Of a stretch of 64,000 nt of DNA, positions 8,389-17,119 are shown in pieces; the first letter of the stretch is position 1; every line of letters begins with the position of its first letter. The translations under genes and the position numbers were made by a program. Source of the DNA: Leucothrix pacifica. GTDB taxonomy: Bacteria; Pseudomonadota; Gammaproteobacteria; Thiotrichales; Thiotrichaceae. The stretch is taken from NCBI RefSeq assembly GCF_003172875.1, contig NZ_QGKM01000043.1, positions 1-64,000 on the forward strand. The letters are read 5' to 3'. The notes beneath the pieces were generated by a model. It was not told where the DNA came from. It made no database searches and was given only the letters and a program-made list of their open reading frames with translations.

Positions 8389-9794
8389 GTATTCACCGCC
8401 AGTAATAAGCGTGCTTTAAGACCACCTTTCACGCCATTTTCCAGTTCCAATGTCCCACCCATGCCGTGGATGATTTGCTCAACGATAGCCAATCCCAAGC
8501 CGCTACCATTTTGCTGACGAAACTCTCCCCGACCAAACCGTCGTGTGACTTGCTTGAGGAGTTCTTCTGGTAGTCCCTGGCCATAGTCTCGCACTTGCAA
8601 TACGACCCAGCCCGGTTTATCTGCAGCTTCCAGAGTGACATCAACCTCTGCTTTGACGGCATTGGTCTGGCCATATTTCAGGGCATTATCAACCAGATTA
8701 CGCAGTACTTCGCGCAAGGCTTCCGGGTCGGCCAGGACTTCAACAGCACCGATATGATTATCAAAATTTAGCTCAACATTCTGACGAATCGCCAGAGGCG
8801 CAAGGTCGGCAAGGCATTGTACAACCACGTCTTCAAGTAATATCAGCTCAGGCACTAATACATCAACGCGGTGTGCCAGCGTTGCATAGCTCAATAACTG
8901 ATTGATGCGACTATTAGTCTCCTGCGCATTTCGGCGAATGCGTTCTGCGCGACTGCGAAATACTTCTGCATCCACATCTTCCGCCGCTAGTTCGGCTTGT
9001 GCCTGTAAGCTGGCAAGTGGTGTTCGAAGTTGATGCGCCGCCTCTGCAATGAAGGCATGATTCCTGTCCTGATTGCGTTGCAAGCGTCCCATAAAGCGAT
9101 TGATGGCCTCGACAAAGTGAGTGGCTTCGCTGGGAACCTGAGTGGCTAATGGTTTTAAATCTGTGGGTTGGCGTTGTAGTAATTCGTCTTCTACCCGTAG
9201 TAATGGACGCAGTGACCAGCCAGCTGCCAACCATACAAACAGTAAGCCTAGTACGATCAAGCCCGCGATGCCGACCAGTGCTTTCAAGGTGAGATCACGT
9301 GCTAGCTCTGTTCGCGCCAGACGGCTTTGCCCCATTTGCAGCCACACTTTTTCCTGCACGCCAGACTCAACCAGCAAGCGTTCTAGTACGATAAAACGAA
9401 AGCCTTCCCCCTGATAATCTGCCGTAAAAAAGTGTGGCTTACCGGCTTTGTAATCTTTCTTCATATCATCAGGGCTTGGCTCAGGAATCTTATCGTAACC
9501 GGTGAGTAAGCCCTTGGTTTCACTTTTGAGTCTGTATACCACGCGGTCATCTTTGGACAGAGACAAAGTGTCTAATGAGGCATAGGGCAGGTCGAAGTGT
9601 ATCTCCCGCTCAATCACGCTCAGGCTTTCCATCGCAGTGAGTGCAGCACTAGCTAAGAGTTTGTCATAAGCCTCATCCGCTGCACGTTGGGCGAAGTTGC
9701 TGGTGGCGAAGAGCACGATAGCACCACCGACCAATAACACCGCACCAAACAGTGCCGCGAGGCGTGTGCGAAGTGAGCCGCTACTGCTCAACAT
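8385..9794 (-). CDS. tctE: Sensor histidine kinase TctE-like
   Basis: The membrane histidine kinase has a first helix at residues ~11-31, a periplasmic 2CSK_N-type sensor to ~170, a second helix at ~171-192, a HAMP-like linker, a HisKA box (FIAEAAHQLRTPLA, phospho-acceptor His254) and an HATPase_c domain with an N box (LVDNALKYG) and a GLGLAIVEQI G2 box. AAHQLRTPL and the adjacent TctD and tctCBA genes support the tricarboxylate-sensing TctE assignment. It overlaps tctD upstream by 14 bases and the binding-protein gene downstream by four. It probably controls the transporter operon at 12.4-15.3 kb. Confidence 0.85.
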   Translation of the reverse strand: MLSSSGSLRTRLAALFGAVLLVGGAIVLFATSNFAQRAADEAYDKLLASAALTAMESLSVIEREIHFDLPYASLDTLSLSKDDRVVYRLKSETKGLLTGYDKIPEPSPDDMKKDYKAGKPHFFTADYQGEGFRFIVLERLLVESGVQEKVWLQMGQSRLARTELARDLTLKALVGIAGLIVLGLLFVWLAAGWSLRPLLRVEDELLQRQPTDLKPLATQVPSEATHFVEAINRFMGRLQRNQDRNHAFIAEAAHQLRTPLASLQAQAELAAEDVDAEVFRSRAERIRRNAQETNSRINQLLSYATLAHRVDVLVPELILLEDVVVQCLADLAPLAIRQNVELNFDNHIGAVEVLADPEALREVLRNLVDNALKYGQTNAVKAEVDVTLEAADKPGWVVLQVRDYGQGLPEELLKQVTRRFGRGEFRQQNGSGLGLAIVEQIIHGMGGTLELENGVKGGLKARLLLAVNT

Positions 9795-10458
9795 AAATCA
9801 TGTATCCAATACCTCTGAGGGTTTTGATTCTGACGCTACTTTGGGCGAGTTTTTTGCGGATTCTCGCGATGTATAATTCAATGGCATTATCACTGGGCAT
9901 TTCGGCGTCATCATCAAAGGAACAGAGCTGGTCGGCAATTTGCGCTTTACTGAGTGTGCGGCCTTGGTGGCTTAATAGTAGATCGAGAATACCTAATTCA
10001 CGACGTGGCAGTTCGATTTCAATATTTCCAACAAACACTCTGGCGGCAGCACGATCAAAGCTCAAATTTCCATACTGAACAAGGCTGGCGATTTCACCAC
10101 TATTACGGCGAATTAAGGCGCGACACCGCGCGGATAGTTCGCGTAGATCAACCGGTTTTACCAGATAGTCATCCGCGCCTAAGTCCAATGCATCAACGCG
10201 ATCATCTATGCCTGAGCGGGCTGTCAGAATAAGTACCGGTGTTTTGTCGCGTCGTTGGCGCAGTTGTTTGAGCACACTCATGCCGTCCAATTTTGGCAGA
10301 CCTAAGTCGAGAATAATCAGGCTGTAGTGTTGGTAGGCGAGGAGTTTATTAGCCTGCTCACCATCCGTTAGCCAGTCAGTGACATGACCATCGGCGTGTA
10401 AGCGCTCAATGATGGCTTCGGCTAAGTCGGGCGTGTCTTCAACTAATAAAATGCGCAT
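9781..10458 (-). CDS. tctD: Response regulator TctD-like (OmpR family)
   Basis: The 225-residue OmpR/PhoB-type regulator has a receiver domain with phospho-acceptor Asp51 (LIILDLGLPKLDG), switch residues LTARS and LVKPVD, and a C-terminal winged helix ending in SVRIKTLRGIGYMI. It is the cognate partner of the overlapping TctE kinase; in other bacteria TctD activates tctCBA for citrate and other tricarboxylates. It is the first gene of the minus-strand operon, with about 100 bases to the DedA gene. Confidence 0.86.
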   Translation of the reverse strand: MRILLVEDTPDLAEAIIERLHADGHVTDWLTDGEQANKLLAYQHYSLIILDLGLPKLDGMSVLKQLRQRRDKTPVLILTARSGIDDRVDALDLGADDYLVKPVDLRELSARCRALIRRNSGEIASLVQYGNLSFDRAAARVFVGNIEIELPRRELGILDLLLSHQGRTLSKAQIADQLCSFDDDAEMPSDNAIELYIARIRKKLAQSSVRIKTLRGIGYMIYVEQ

Positions 10459-10557
10459 AATAATGACGACTTAAATAGCGGTAGTAAGTCCACTTAATAT
10501 AACCCATAAAAGCCATCAATCTCGGAAATATCGTTGAGTCTTGTATTATTGAGCTCG

Positions 10558-11151
10558 TTATTCAAAGCGCCGCCAAGCCAGTGCCAGTTTGGTGGCGAAG
10601 CCTAGTGTTAAAATGGCCGCCACGCCTGCCATGATAAAGCCCGCCACTAAGTCAGACACTTGCGGCAGATTCCCTGCGAAGGTGTAACCCAGCAAGATAT
10701 AAGTGCACGTCCAGATTGCCGCACCTAGCAGGGCTATCGCAGTAAATCGCAGGCGATGCATTTTTAACGCGCCACAAAAATACGCAATGTAAGGACCAAA
10801 TGAGCTGACCACGGTGCGGCTCATCAATACAGCCAGTAAACCATGCTTGTGATAGAAGTCTTCGCTACGTTGAAAAACCGGACCGATACGTCGTGACTCG
10901 CGAGCTTTCACTAACCATTCCGGTTTTGCCAAACTACCGAGCGTGTAGGCCAGTTGGTCGCCCAGAATGTAGGCGGTGAAGGTGGCGAGTAGCACTTCCA
11001 TCAGCAATAAATCACCCGTTGCAGCCAGTCCGCCGGAGGTCAGTGCCATCACCGACGAGGGTAACGGCACGCCCATGGCAGCAATGAAAGTCACTCCCAT
11101 AATGATGTACAAACCATAGTCCGGAACCAGTGCCAGAATGATGTCAGTCAT
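10558..11151 (-). CDS. DedA/VTT-family membrane protein
   Basis: This polytopic protein of ~197 residues belongs to the DedA (SNARE-associated/VTT) family, whose members scramble or flip lipids such as undecaprenyl phosphate. The usual reentrant-helix text is visible: AAMGVPLPSSVMAL early, GDQLAYTLGSL, and SRTVVSSFGPYIAYFCGALKM with the conserved Arg near residue 115. About five hydrophobic segments are present. I start at ATG 11151 (MTDIILAL), which overlaps the upstream gene by eight bases, suggesting translational coupling; another in-frame start lies at 11166. Confidence 0.82.
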   Translation of the reverse strand: MTDIILALVPDYGLYIIMGVTFIAAMGVPLPSSVMALTSGGLAATGDLLLMEVLLATFTAYILGDQLAYTLGSLAKPEWLVKARESRRIGPVFQRSEDFYHKHGLLAVLMSRTVVSSFGPYIAYFCGALKMHRLRFTAIALLGAAIWTCTYILLGYTFAGNLPQVSDLVAGFIMAGVAAILTLGFATKLALAWRRFE

Positions 11152-11428
11152 TGCTGTTCTCCTCATAGTCTGCCTTGGCGGCCCGAACTTTTTCCGTGAG
11201 TTCTTCCAATGTGATATCTAACTTATTTGCTAAACGGTCCAGACGTTTTGGAAACTTGCTACCTTCTTCAATCTCGAGTATTTCCATGACAACCGGGCGG
11301 GGAAGGTCATAGGATAAACCGATGTAGCGTGGTGTCACCCATGGTTGCAAGTCAACATTCTGATGTCTCGGATCATTGAAGAATAAACTTACCTTTAATT
11401 CGTTCAATGTGAGTGTATTGTAAGTCAC
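11144..11428 (-). CDS. Small hypothetical protein coupled to dedA
   Basis: The 94-residue soluble protein is not a family I can name. The middle (DLPRPVVMEILEIEEGSKFPKRLDRLANKLDITLEELTEKV) reads like a helix-turn-helix of the kind in small regulatory or substrate-recognition proteins: helix, turn, then an LDITLEEL helix. No membrane segment or signal peptide is present. It overlaps the DedA gene and is cotranscribed with it, so a role in controlling or assisting DedA is an inference. Confidence 0.6.
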   Translation of the reverse strand: MTYNTLTLNELKVSLFFNDPRHQNVDLQPWVTPRYIGLSYDLPRPVVMEILEIEEGSKFPKRLDRLANKLDITLEELTEKVRAAKADYEENSND

Positions 11429-11564
11429 AGGTCTAGCTTGTCTACCACTTTGGAAAGTGATACCGATGGTGGGGTACAGCGGTTGTTTTGACGTATTAGC
11501 CGGAATAGTAATGATTTAGAGATATACTTTGCTAAAATGATAGTTATCACAAGAGGAGACTAAG

Positions 11565-11813
11565 ATGCAATTAACGCTTGATATACCTGAGCAATTTGCA
11601 CTTGAGCAAAGTTTGCCAGAGATAGGAGATACCTTGAAGTTGTATGCAGCAATTGCACTGTTTCAGGCAGGTAAGTTGTCTGCTGGAGCTGCAACAGAGT
11701 TGTCAGGAATTAGTCGATATGACTTTATGGCGACTTGTAAAAAGCAGGGTGTTCCTACTGTTAATTATAGCCCTGAAGACCTAAACGCGGAATTAGTGGG
11801 GCTACTTCACTAA
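11565..11813 (+). CDS. UPF0175 antitoxin-like protein
   Basis: An 82-residue member of UPF0175, the usual antitoxin partner of DUF3368 PIN-like proteins. The family pattern is clear: a short N-terminal strand (MQLTLDIPEQ), then LKLYAAIALFQAGKLSAGAATELSGISRYDFM, a helix-turn-helix-like segment for DNA binding, and a C-terminal VNYSPEDL tail. AGAGGAGA lies upstream of the ATG. The stop overlaps the next start by one base (TAATG), so the pair is translationally coupled. Autoregulation is expected from the family but no operator is obvious. Confidence 0.86.
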   Translation: MQLTLDIPEQFALEQSLPEIGDTLKLYAAIALFQAGKLSAGAATELSGISRYDFMATCKKQGVPTVNYSPEDLNAELVGLLH

Positions 11814-12289
11814 TGCTGGTTATCGCTGATACCTCCGCTTTAATTGCAGTAGCTACCTGCGATGGATTGAGCTGGCTAGATACGCTATTTGATACATTAT
11901 CAGTACCGCGTGCAGTCTTTGATGAGGCGATCGAAGATGGAAAACCTCAGGCTGGTAAATTAAAACACTACCTCTCAGGTAAGGTCGTGGATATTGATTT
12001 GAATGACTTCATTATTGCTGCGCCTGGGCTAGGGCAGGGTGAGCTTCAGGCAATGGCTTTATATCGACATGTACATGCGGATCGTTTGTTGATTGATGAT
12101 CTGCGTGCCAGAAAAGCCGCTCAATATAATGGAATCAACATTGTTGGTAGTGCCGGTATCTTGTTGATGGCAAAGAATCAGGGGCTAATTACAACGGTTA
12201 AGCCTTACCTTGAGCGTATTTCGAACTCAGAGGTATATCTAAGCGAGGCTTTGGTGAGTGAGGTTCTCAAGATAGCGGGAGAAGCTTAG
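11813..12289 (+). CDS. DUF3368 PIN-like toxin
   Basis: A 158-residue protein of DUF3368, a PIN-domain-related family thought to act as an RNase toxin. The metal-binding pattern is visible: ADTSAL at the N-terminus (Asp6), an acidic FDEAIEDG around residue 40, and LLIDDLRARKAAQ with paired Asp near 106. The IVGSAGILLMAKNQGLI segment is typical of the family. It is coupled to the UPF0175 gene. The pair interrupts the space between the tctDE operon and tctCBA on the opposite strand, suggesting later insertion. Confidence 0.85.
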   Translation: MLVIADTSALIAVATCDGLSWLDTLFDTLSVPRAVFDEAIEDGKPQAGKLKHYLSGKVVDIDLNDFIIAAPGLGQGELQAMALYRHVHADRLLIDDLRARKAAQYNGINIVGSAGILLMAKNQGLITTVKPYLERISNSEVYLSEALVSEVLKIAGEA

Positions 12290-12311
12290 TATTAGCTGAT
12301 TTACTGTTGTC

Positions 12312-12347
12312 GCTACTGTGACATTGTTCTCATAATGTCACAGCAGC
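12312..12347. terminator. Bidirectional hairpin between toxin gene and tctA
   Basis: CTGTGACATT (12316-12325) and AATGTCACAG (12334-12343) are perfect 10-bp arms around an 8-base loop, extended by GCT/AGC beyond one mismatch. It lies between the convergent stops of the DUF3368 gene and tctA, as expected for a shared transcription end point. T tracts are weak, so it may serve mainly as an mRNA 3' stem. Confidence 0.55.
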
Positions 12348-12358
12348 TTGTTACGTTC

Positions 12359-13864
12359 CTAATCTGTAATCCGCTGCGGCTTCTTAAGCACACCCCGCAA
12401 AAACATCGGCGCGATAAAACCAACAACCGCTGCAATCCACAGACCAATTGAGATCGGCGAATTAAACAGATACATAAAATCACCATCGGCAATGACCATG
12501 GCGCGGCGCAGTGCATCCTCCATGTGACCACCCAGTAAAATACCAAGAATCACCGGCACCGTCGGAATATCCAGCTTGCGCAATACATAGCCCAGTACAC
12601 CAAAGCCAATCATTAGTAATAGGTCAAAATAGCTACCTGACAGTGAATAGATGCCCACGAATGAAATCATCGTGACGCCGGGTAATAAAACCCAAGGCGG
12701 GACTTGCAGAATGCGCACGAAGATTTTTACCATCGGCACATTCATGAGTAGCAGAACGACGTTGGCAATCAATAGTGATGCAATCAATCCCCAAACCACT
12801 TCCGGACGTTCGCTAAATAGCGTCGGGCCAGGGGTGATGTTCAGGGTCATTAACAAGGCCAAAAGGACGGCTGTGGTTCCTGAGCCGGGCACACCCAGCG
12901 TTAGCATTGGTACTAAAGCACCACCTGCTGCCGCGTTGTTACCTGCTTCTGGTGCCGCAACACCCTTAGGTACACCGGTACCAAATTTGCCTTCTTCACC
13001 AGCGATAGATTTCTCACTCATATAAGCAAGGAAACTACCGAGTGACGCACCTGCACCGGGTAATACACCGGCGATAAAGCCGACTAAACTGCAGCGCAGC
13101 ATGGTCCATTTAGTGTGCCAGATGTCTTTCCACGGGATCATCACTTTCTCGATTTTCACACCAATGGAAGAGGCCTTGCCGTGACTTTCGATAAAGAAAA
13201 ACACTTCAGCAATCGCAAATAATCCAACGATGGCCACCAAGAAATCGATGCCGTCCATGAGGTGCAAACTACCACCGGTAAAGCGCGGCATACCTGAGGA
13301 GTTGTCCACACCGACCATGGCAATTCCCAGACCGATACAGGCTGCTAATGCCGATTTCGCCTGATTGTTGGATGACATGCCACCCAGCGTACAGAAGGCG
13401 AGTAGATACAGTGCGAAGTATTCTGCAGGGCCAAACTGATAAGCCACGCGTGCCAGCATCGGCGCTAAAAAGATCAGGCCGACCGTTGCCAGAAAAGCAC
13501 CAACAAATGACGCCACACCTGACAATACTAATGCATCACCCGCACGACCATTTTTGGCCATGGGATAACCGTCTAAGGTGGTCATCAATGCAGGTTCATC
13601 ACCCGGAATGTTTAGCAGGATCGAACTGATGCGACCACCATACATTGCGCCGTAATAAACTGCGGTCATGAGAACCAATGCAGACGTTGCATCCAGCCCC
13701 ATGCTAAAGGTAATTGGGATAAGAATCGCCACACCGTTGGAGGGGCCGAGGCCCGGCAGTGCGCCGATAATGGTGCCGAGAAAACAGCCGACAATCGCCA
13801 ACATCAAGGTGAAGGGCGTGAGTGCGACGGAAAACCCGAGCATTAAACTTTCAAGAATATCCAT
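12359..13864 (-). CDS. tctA: Tripartite tricarboxylate transporter large permease TctA
   Basis: The 501-residue large membrane subunit of a TTT-family secondary transporter uses the ion gradient to import tricarboxylates or similar organic acids delivered by TctC. About 12 hydrophobic segments are present, and the two hallmark motifs are visible: GALPGLGPSNGVAILIP (residues ~34-50) and GVLPGAGASLGSF (~265). ALTPFTLMLAIVGCFLGTIIG at the N-terminus is typical. It is the last gene of tctC-tctB-tctA, nine bases after tctB. The likely regulator is the TctDE pair 2 kb away. Confidence 0.92.
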   Translation of the reverse strand: MDILESLMLGFSVALTPFTLMLAIVGCFLGTIIGALPGLGPSNGVAILIPITFSMGLDATSALVLMTAVYYGAMYGGRISSILLNIPGDEPALMTTLDGYPMAKNGRAGDALVLSGVASFVGAFLATVGLIFLAPMLARVAYQFGPAEYFALYLLAFCTLGGMSSNNQAKSALAACIGLGIAMVGVDNSSGMPRFTGGSLHLMDGIDFLVAIVGLFAIAEVFFFIESHGKASSIGVKIEKVMIPWKDIWHTKWTMLRCSLVGFIAGVLPGAGASLGSFLAYMSEKSIAGEEGKFGTGVPKGVAAPEAGNNAAAGGALVPMLTLGVPGSGTTAVLLALLMTLNITPGPTLFSERPEVVWGLIASLLIANVVLLLMNVPMVKIFVRILQVPPWVLLPGVTMISFVGIYSLSGSYFDLLLMIGFGVLGYVLRKLDIPTVPVILGILLGGHMEDALRRAMVIADGDFMYLFNSPISIGLWIAAVVGFIAPMFLRGVLKKPQRITD

Positions 13865-13873
13865 GTGTGCCCC

Positions 13874-14314
13874 TTATCCGAACCAGCTTTTTGGAAAGGC
13901 AACCAGCCCAAGGTCCAATGCATATTTAAATAGCACAAACAGTCCCACGGATAAGCCAATACCTGCTAATGCAGCAGGGCCGGCACGTGGCGATATTTGA
14001 TAGCTAAGCACGGCGGCTGCAATCGCTGTCGGAATAATGAAACCAAAAGGTTTGAGTGCGTAGGCGTAAGCAACTAACACGGCAATCGCTACAAACAGCG
14101 CGATTAGGGTGCGTCCTTTTGCCCATTGTGGGTCGGGGTCGGGTCGAATCATCATCACCAAACCACATAACCCTGCTATACCACCAACCAGCATTGGAAA
14201 TGCTTTGGGGCCAACAGGGTCAGATAAAAAGCTGGTTTGGATTTGAGTCGCACTGGCAATGAATGCCAGTGAGACCATCAACACGACCAGACCAAAGATC
14301 CGGTCACTAATCAT
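13874..14314 (-). CDS. tctB: Tripartite tricarboxylate transporter small permease TctB
   Basis: The 146-residue membrane protein has four hydrophobic segments and the TctB pattern: an N-terminal FGLVVLMVSLAFIASATQI helix followed by SFLSDPVGPKAFPMLVGGI, the conserved DPVGP.AFP loop. It forms the small membrane subunit with TctA. Its ATG overlaps the tctC stop by one base and it is followed after nine bases by tctA. Confidence 0.88.
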   Translation of the reverse strand: MISDRIFGLVVLMVSLAFIASATQIQTSFLSDPVGPKAFPMLVGGIAGLCGLVMMIRPDPDPQWAKGRTLIALFVAIAVLVAYAYALKPFGFIIPTAIAAAVLSYQISPRAGPAALAGIGLSVGLFVLFKYALDLGLVAFPKSWFG

Positions 14315-15282
14315 TACTGGATAACTCCTAAGCTCTTAGATAGCTCACGAACTTCGCCAACTACTTGGTCAACATAGCCCTGGAAGTCGGCACCCACTTT
14401 AGTGAACGGTGCTAAACCGTTAGCAACCATGGCTTCTTTCCACTCTTTTGAGTCTGCCACTTTTTGTAGACGATCAGCCCACATATTGAAGGTGTCATCG
14501 CTTACATCTTTAGGGATGTACATACCACGCCAGTTAACCGCTACAACGTCATAGCCTTGCTCTTTCGCGGTTGGGATATCTTCAAAGCCTGGTATACGCT
14601 CTTCAGTCAGTACTGCCAGTGCGCGAATCTCGCCTGCTTTTAGGAAGCCTACGATTTCAGACATATCACCTGTCATTGCCTGTGTGAAGCCACCGACTGT
14701 TTGAGTGATTGCATCTGCACCACCGTCAAGCGCGATGTATTTGATGTTTTTGATGTCTGTGTAACCGGTACGCTGAAGCAGCATTAATGGCTTAAGGTGA
14801 TCAAATCCACCGACCGCAGAACCACCTGCAAACGTGACTGATTTAGGGTTCGCTTTGATTGCGCCCATTAGCTCGCCAAGGTTCTTATAGATGCTGTCTT
14901 TAGCAACCACGATTACGCCCGGATCCGCACCGATAGCGCCAACGAAACGTACTTGGTCTGCTGTCATACCTGCGTATGCGTTTTGTGCCAAACGCGTTGC
15001 GGTTGCAGAGGATGCCGCGATAATGACATCAGCGTCGTCACCACGCTCAGCCACGACGTGGTTATAAGCCAGTCCACCACCGGCACCGGCCATGTTAGAA
15101 ACCTGAATTGGCTTGTCGACTGCTTTGATGTCATACATGATTTTACCGATGGTACGGCAAGTGAAGTCCCAGCCACCGCCCGGGTTTGCTGGTGCAATAC
15201 ATTCAGCAGCGAAACTGCTGCCTACCATGCTAACGCTTAGAACAACGCCAGCGGCAATTTTCTTTAACATTGGTGCTTTCAT
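14314..15282 (-). CDS. tctC: Tricarboxylate-binding protein TctC
   Basis: The 322-residue periplasmic receptor of the Bug/TctC family has a signal peptide ending VGSSFAAE near residue 26, then the PANPGGGWDFTCRTI segment in which the family's PGGG.D loop contacts the carboxylate, and VAERGDDADVIIAAS. It captures a tricarboxylate or related acid and hands it to TctAB. A GAGGAAAT site precedes the ATG. It is the first gene of the operon, with a 167-base upstream region that is the likely target of TctD. Confidence 0.9.
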   Translation of the reverse strand: MKAPMLKKIAAGVVLSVSMVGSSFAAECIAPANPGGGWDFTCRTIGKIMYDIKAVDKPIQVSNMAGAGGGLAYNHVVAERGDDADVIIAASSATATRLAQNAYAGMTADQVRFVGAIGADPGVIVVAKDSIYKNLGELMGAIKANPKSVTFAGGSAVGGFDHLKPLMLLQRTGYTDIKNIKYIALDGGADAITQTVGGFTQAMTGDMSEIVGFLKAGEIRALAVLTEERIPGFEDIPTAKEQGYDVVAVNWRGMYIPKDVSDDTFNMWADRLQKVADSKEWKEAMVANGLAPFTKVGADFQGYVDQVVGEVRELSKSLGVIQ

Positions 15283-15449
15283 TCGATTTCCTCATCCTAT
15301 GTTTATACTACGTAAGTTCCGGAAGAACTTAGCAATCAGTATCATTTCATAGAAAGCTGACGTCAAGCTGTCATGTGAGGCGCAATAGGTATTTCGCAGT
15401 GTTCAATCAACTGGATTAATTACTGCCAGTATTTCTATTGAAAGACTTG

Positions 15450-15953
15450 TTATTCATTCAGTAATTTACCAATGGTGGCGATGGGCAAAAACAGATTATC
15501 TAATTGCTCCGGTAAACTAAGAAAACCAAATTGTTCGTAATACTGTTTGGCGGCCTCATGTTTAGCATCAACAAATAATCCCGCTATTCCAATATTTTGA
15601 GCTGCAGCAACGGTTTTCTTCATTGCATCAATCAGCATCAACTGGCCATAGCCTTGTTGCTGAATGTTGGCGCTAATGGCAAGTCGGGCTAATTTAGCGG
15701 CTGGGATAATGGAAGGGTACTTCTTTGCTAAATTCTGCGGAATTTCAGTGGAGGCGACTTCGCACACGGTAATCGTCATGTAACCGAGAATCTCGGTTGG
15801 CATTGCTGAGTCAACAAGTACAAAGGTTCTTGAAATACCTTTATCGATATGTTGTCGGGCAACTTTAAGTAGGTAATTGTCCAATGCCTCATCGCCACAA
15901 CTAAAGCTTGTGCGGCTGTGCTTTTTACTTAGAACTTCAATAGTAAGTGGCAA
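15450..15953 (-). CDS. GNAT acetyltransferase toxin (TacT-like)
   Basis: The 167-residue GCN5-type acetyltransferase has the size and pattern of toxins that acetylate aminoacyl-tRNA: CGDEALDNYLLKVARQHIDKGISRTFVLVD at the N-terminus, PAAKLARLAISANIQQQGYG as the acetyl-CoA loop, and AAKQYYEQFGFLSLPE near the C-terminus with the catalytic-position Tyr. It lies five bases after a DUF1778 antitoxin gene and is cotranscribed with it. The target tRNA cannot be read from sequence. Confidence 0.88.
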   Translation of the reverse strand: MPLTIEVLSKKHSRTSFSCGDEALDNYLLKVARQHIDKGISRTFVLVDSAMPTEILGYMTITVCEVASTEIPQNLAKKYPSIIPAAKLARLAISANIQQQGYGQLMLIDAMKKTVAAAQNIGIAGLFVDAKHEAAKQYYEQFGFLSLPEQLDNLFLPIATIGKLLNE

Positions 15954-15958
15954 TGAAC

Positions 15959-16231
15959 TTAACCTATCTTTAGTCGATAATTAGCAAGTGCATTTTTTAG
16001 CTTTTGGTTTGGCTCAGGTGGATTATCAAGGGCATCAAAGAACACTTCACAGTCTTTTTTGGAAAGATAGATCATGCGCTCTTTTTCGATAATGGATTCC
16101 GCTTTTTCCAGTGCGGCTTGTACTAGGAACTGGTTTAGTGTGGCACCAACTAATTCAGCGGCAGCACTCAGTGTGTTTTTAACTTCGTCGTTAACCCTAG
16201 CGGTAATGCGATCATTTTTTATTGTGGGCAT
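15959..16231 (-). CDS. DUF1778 antitoxin (TacA-like)
   Basis: The 90-residue ribbon-helix-helix antitoxin starts with KNDRITARVNDEVKNTLSAA, the DNA-binding strand and first helix, followed by GATLNQFLVQAALEKAE and the SKKDCEVFFDALDNPP toxin-neutralising tail typical of DUF1778. AGGAG precedes the ATG. Just upstream is a perfect palindrome, GGTGTCATATTGACACC, which is a good candidate for the autoregulatory operator. Confidence 0.9.
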   Translation of the reverse strand: MPTIKNDRITARVNDEVKNTLSAAAELVGATLNQFLVQAALEKAESIIEKERMIYLSKKDCEVFFDALDNPPEPNQKLKNALANYRLKIG

Positions 16232-16245
16232 CGGGTTTCTCCTGT

Positions 16246-16262
16246 GGTGTCATATTGACACC
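16246..16262. promoter_or_regulatory. Palindromic operator for the TacAT-like pair
   Basis: GGTGTCA-TAT-TGACACC is a perfect 7-bp inverted repeat with a 3-base centre, 15 bases upstream of the antitoxin start. Ribbon-helix-helix antitoxins bind short palindromes in their own promoter, so this is the likely site. Confidence 0.65.
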
Positions 16263-16333
16263 GTATTTCTTTTGAAAGGCTGAGTCAAGTGAATTGAGTT
16301 GCGAGGGAGGTAGTCTGATTCGAAAAAGAATAA

Positions 16334-17062
16334 CTACAAAACACTCTTCAAAAACGCCTGAGTCCGCGTTTGTTTAGGATTAGAGAAAATAGCCTCAGGC
16401 GGTCCTTCCTCCAAAATCTCCCCGGCATCCAAAAAACAAACCTTATCCGCTAATTCCTTAGCAAAACTCATCTCGTGCGTCGCCAACACCATCGTCATAC
16501 CTTCACGATGAAGCTGCCTCAATACATCCAATACTTCGGCCACCAATTCAGGGTCTAACGCTGAAGTAATCTCATCAAACAACATGATCTTAGGCTTCAT
16601 CGCCAAAGCACGAATCACCGCCACGCGCTGCTGCTGCCCGCCAGATAATTGATCAGGATAATTCAACATACGATCTGCCAGACCGAAGCGTTTAAACAAC
16701 TCCTCAATCTCAGGTCGTAGCTCATCCTTGCTGCGCTTGTGAGTACGTCGCGGCGCCAGCATGACATTTTCCAGCGCATTCATGTGCGGGAACAGGTTGT
16801 AGCTTTGAAACACAATGCCGATTTGCTGACGTATCTGTTGCGGGTCTAAACCCGGTAGGGAAATGTCTTCGCCATTGAGGAGAATCTCGCCCTCATCAAT
16901 CTCTTCCAGCAGATTCATGCAGCGCAACAGGGTCGATTTGCCCGAGCCAGATGCCCCAATCAGACACACCATTTCACCGTCGTTCACCGTCAGATTAATG
17001 CCCGAGCAAACTTTACGTTCACCAAAGCTTTTATGAATATTGATTAGCTCTAATTTGCTCAT
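16334..17062 (-). CDS. Polar amino acid ABC transporter ATP-binding protein
   Basis: The 242-residue GlnQ/HisP-type ATPase powers amino-acid import. Walker A is GASGSGKST (~37), the Q loop is [11 protein letters not shown], the signature is [17 protein letters not shown], Walker B is [14 protein letters not shown], and the switch region is [11 protein letters not shown]. In this subfamily Walker B is usually LFDEPTSALDPE; here Ile replaces Pro, a mild variant. It is the third gene of the operon SBP-permease-ATPase, 57 bases after the permease. Confidence 0.9.
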   Translation of the reverse strand: MSKLELINIHKSFGERKVCSGINLTVNDGEMVCLIGASGSGKSTLLRCMNLLEEIDEGEILLNGEDISLPGLDPQQIRQQIGIVFQSYNLFPHMNALENVMLAPRRTHKRSKDELRPEIEELFKRFGLADRMLNYPDQLSGGQQQRVAVIRALAMKPKIMLFDEITSALDPELVAEVLDVLRQLHREGMTMVLATHEMSFAKELADKVCFLDAGEILEEGPPEAIFSNPKQTRTQAFLKSVL

Positions 17063-17119
17063 AGTGATGGCGGCTTCCGAAACGTTATATCGACGGGGTA
17101 TTCATTCACTATAGGCATA

